From contig DSBO01000065.1 of NCBI GenBank assembly GCA_011046015.1, forward strand, positions 1 through 5,816: a stretch of DNA of 5,816 nt, written 5' to 3'. The translations under genes and the position numbers were made by a program. Each line of letters begins with the position of its first letter. Within the stretch, counting starts at the first letter, position 1. Positions 4,892-5,816 of this stretch are shown here, piece by piece. The notes under the pieces were generated by a model that ran no database searches, was not told the DNA's origin, and worked only from the letters and a program-made list of their open reading frames with translations. This stretch comes from Thioalkalivibrio sp. (GTDB taxonomy: Bacteria > Pseudomonadota > Gammaproteobacteria > SpSt-1174).

Positions 4892-5816
4892 ATGGCAAGA
4901 CTGTCCGGATCGCTGGCTGTGTCCTCAACGGTCGCGCTGGTGCTGGGGGCGATGGTGTCGCAGTCTTATGCCCAGGACGCGGCCCCGGAGTGGGTCGCGC
5001 AGATCCGCCCCGATCATCCGCGCCTGTTCCTCAATGCCGACACCTGGCCCGCGGTGCGCGAGCGCGCGCTCACGGTGCACGGTGAGTACTTCGACGCGAT
5101 GAAGACCCACGCCGACACGACGGAGCCGGGCCGCGGCTGGTGGGCGGCGTCCGGCGATCCGGATTCGCTGATGGTGCCGGACCCGCGCGAGGGCAGCGAG
5201 GTGGACGTGCGCGACTGGGGCCCGCAGGCGCTCAGTTCGGCCATGGTCTACCGCATCGAGCCGTCGCCGGAGCGGCTCAAGCGCATCCGCGACATGCTCT
5301 GGGCCGGCCTCGACTACTACCACGCCTGCTACGCCGCCAACAAGTCCGTCAACTGGTACTCCTACTCGCGGCTGAGCTGGCTGGCGGCCATGGACTGGGT
5401 CTGGAACGATCTGGACCCGGATGAGCGCGCGGAGCTGGGCCGTAGCATGATCCGGCACGTGGAGGAGGTGCTCCACAAGCCCAACATCGCCCGGCGCAAC
5501 GGCGGCGGGCATACCACCGGCTACTACGGCGGCCGCAACATCAGCCTCTTCGCCGGGCTGCTGTTCTACAACGAGGGCATCGATGACGAGGCCGCGCTGG
5601 AGTACCTGCTCGAGGGCTGGGGCATGTACCGGCGGCTGCTCGAAAACCGTGCGGCCATGGCGGGCGATGACGGCGGGACCGCCTCGCCCACCCTGACCTA
5701 CTCACTCGCCGACTACCCGCTGGCGGAGTGGCATCTGATCCACGCGCTGCGCGCCGCCGCCGGCGTGGACCTGGCGGCGGAGTGGACCTACCTCGCGATG
5801 ATGCCCAACTACGTCC
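4892..5816 (+). CDS. Exported heparinase II/III-like (polysaccharide lyase fold) protein, N-terminal part; runs off right edge
   Basis: The frame is open from ATG 4892 to the end of the window, giving 308 residues without a stop. Residues 1-27 form a Sec signal peptide: Arg3, a hydrophobic core at about 8-22, and Ser-Tyr-Ala before Gln28 as the likely cleavage site, so the product is exported. HPRLFLNADTWPAVRERA (42-59) is the opening motif usual in alginate-lyase/heparinase II/III-like proteins of environmental bacteria. It is followed by a helix-rich stretch with many Trp and Tyr (WYSYSRLSWLAAMDWVW, 155-171; GGRNISLFAGLLFYNEG, 213-229; GGTASPTLTY, 261-270), as expected for the N-terminal alpha/alpha toroid. 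The beta-sheet domain with other active-site residues would lie beyond the window. Likely role: eliminative cleavage of a uronic-acid-containing or sulfated polysaccharide outside the cytoplasm. The exact substrate cannot be told, and a non-catalytic or hydrolase variant of the fold is possible. It is 32 bp behind the M14 gene and probably co-transcribed with it. Confidence 0.82.
   Translation, partial: MARLSGSLAVSSTVALVLGAMVSQSYAQDAAPEWVAQIRPDHPRLFLNADTWPAVRERALTVHGEYFDAMKTHADTTEPGRGWWAASGDPDSLMVPDPREGSEVDVRDWGPQALSSAMVYRIEPSPERLKRIRDMLWAGLDYYHACYAANKSVNWYSYSRLSWLAAMDWVWNDLDPDERAELGRSMIRHVEEVLHKPNIARRNGGGHTTGYYGGRNISLFAGLLFYNEGIDDEAALEYLLEGWGMYRRLLENRAAMAGDDGGTASPTLTYSLADYPLAEWHLIHALRAAAGVDLAAEWTYLAMMPNYV

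Noticed and set aside
4925..5512. 195-codon minus-strand frame opposite the lyase-like gene
   Set aside because: It is antisense to a frame with a signal peptide and heparinase II/III-like motifs. Its composition is that of a GC-rich shadow.

Overview
This is a GC-rich bacterial chromosome fragment with no RNA genes and no recognisable insertion sequence. It holds one transporter gene on the minus strand and two genes on the plus strand that diverge from it. A broken restriction-modification gene remnant lies at the left edge. The protein families and composition fit an uncultured environmental bacterium of the Armatimonadota, Planctomycetota or Lentisphaerota type. They combine a DUF6785/DUF6784 OPT-like transporter, an M14 peptidase with a C-terminal beta domain and a heparinase II/III-like secreted enzyme. 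This taxonomic reading is inference from family distribution, not from a marker gene.

Layout from left to right. Positions 1 to about 660 (minus) read as a coherent piece of a large Eco57I-type (type IIG-like) restriction-modification protein. It is interrupted by two in-frame stop codons (TAA at 364-362, TAG at 214-212) and cut off at its 5' side beside the transporter. Positions 663-2663 (minus) encode a 666-residue polytopic membrane protein of the DUF6785/DUF6784 family. Positions 2664-3245 are a 582-bp divergent intergenic region. It contains a C10 homopolymer just upstream of the transporter start, a possible methyltransferase remnant, and an AT-rich patch (about 47% GC over 2911-3020) dense in palindromes that looks like a regulatory site. 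Positions 3246-4859 (plus) encode a 537-residue M14 zinc carboxypeptidase without a signal peptide. Positions 4892-5816 (plus) encode the first 308 residues of an exported heparinase II/III-like (polysaccharide lyase fold) protein that runs off the right edge.

How they may work together (inference). The exported lyase-like protein would act on an acidic glycan or glycoconjugate outside the cytoplasm. The OPT-like membrane protein could import small products, possibly peptides or peptide-bearing fragments. The cytoplasmic M14 enzyme would then trim or cleave the peptide part. The M14 and lyase-like genes are 32 bp apart on the same strand and are probably one transcription unit. The palindrome-rich patch lies between the two divergent units and could control both. 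No regulator gene is visible in the window.
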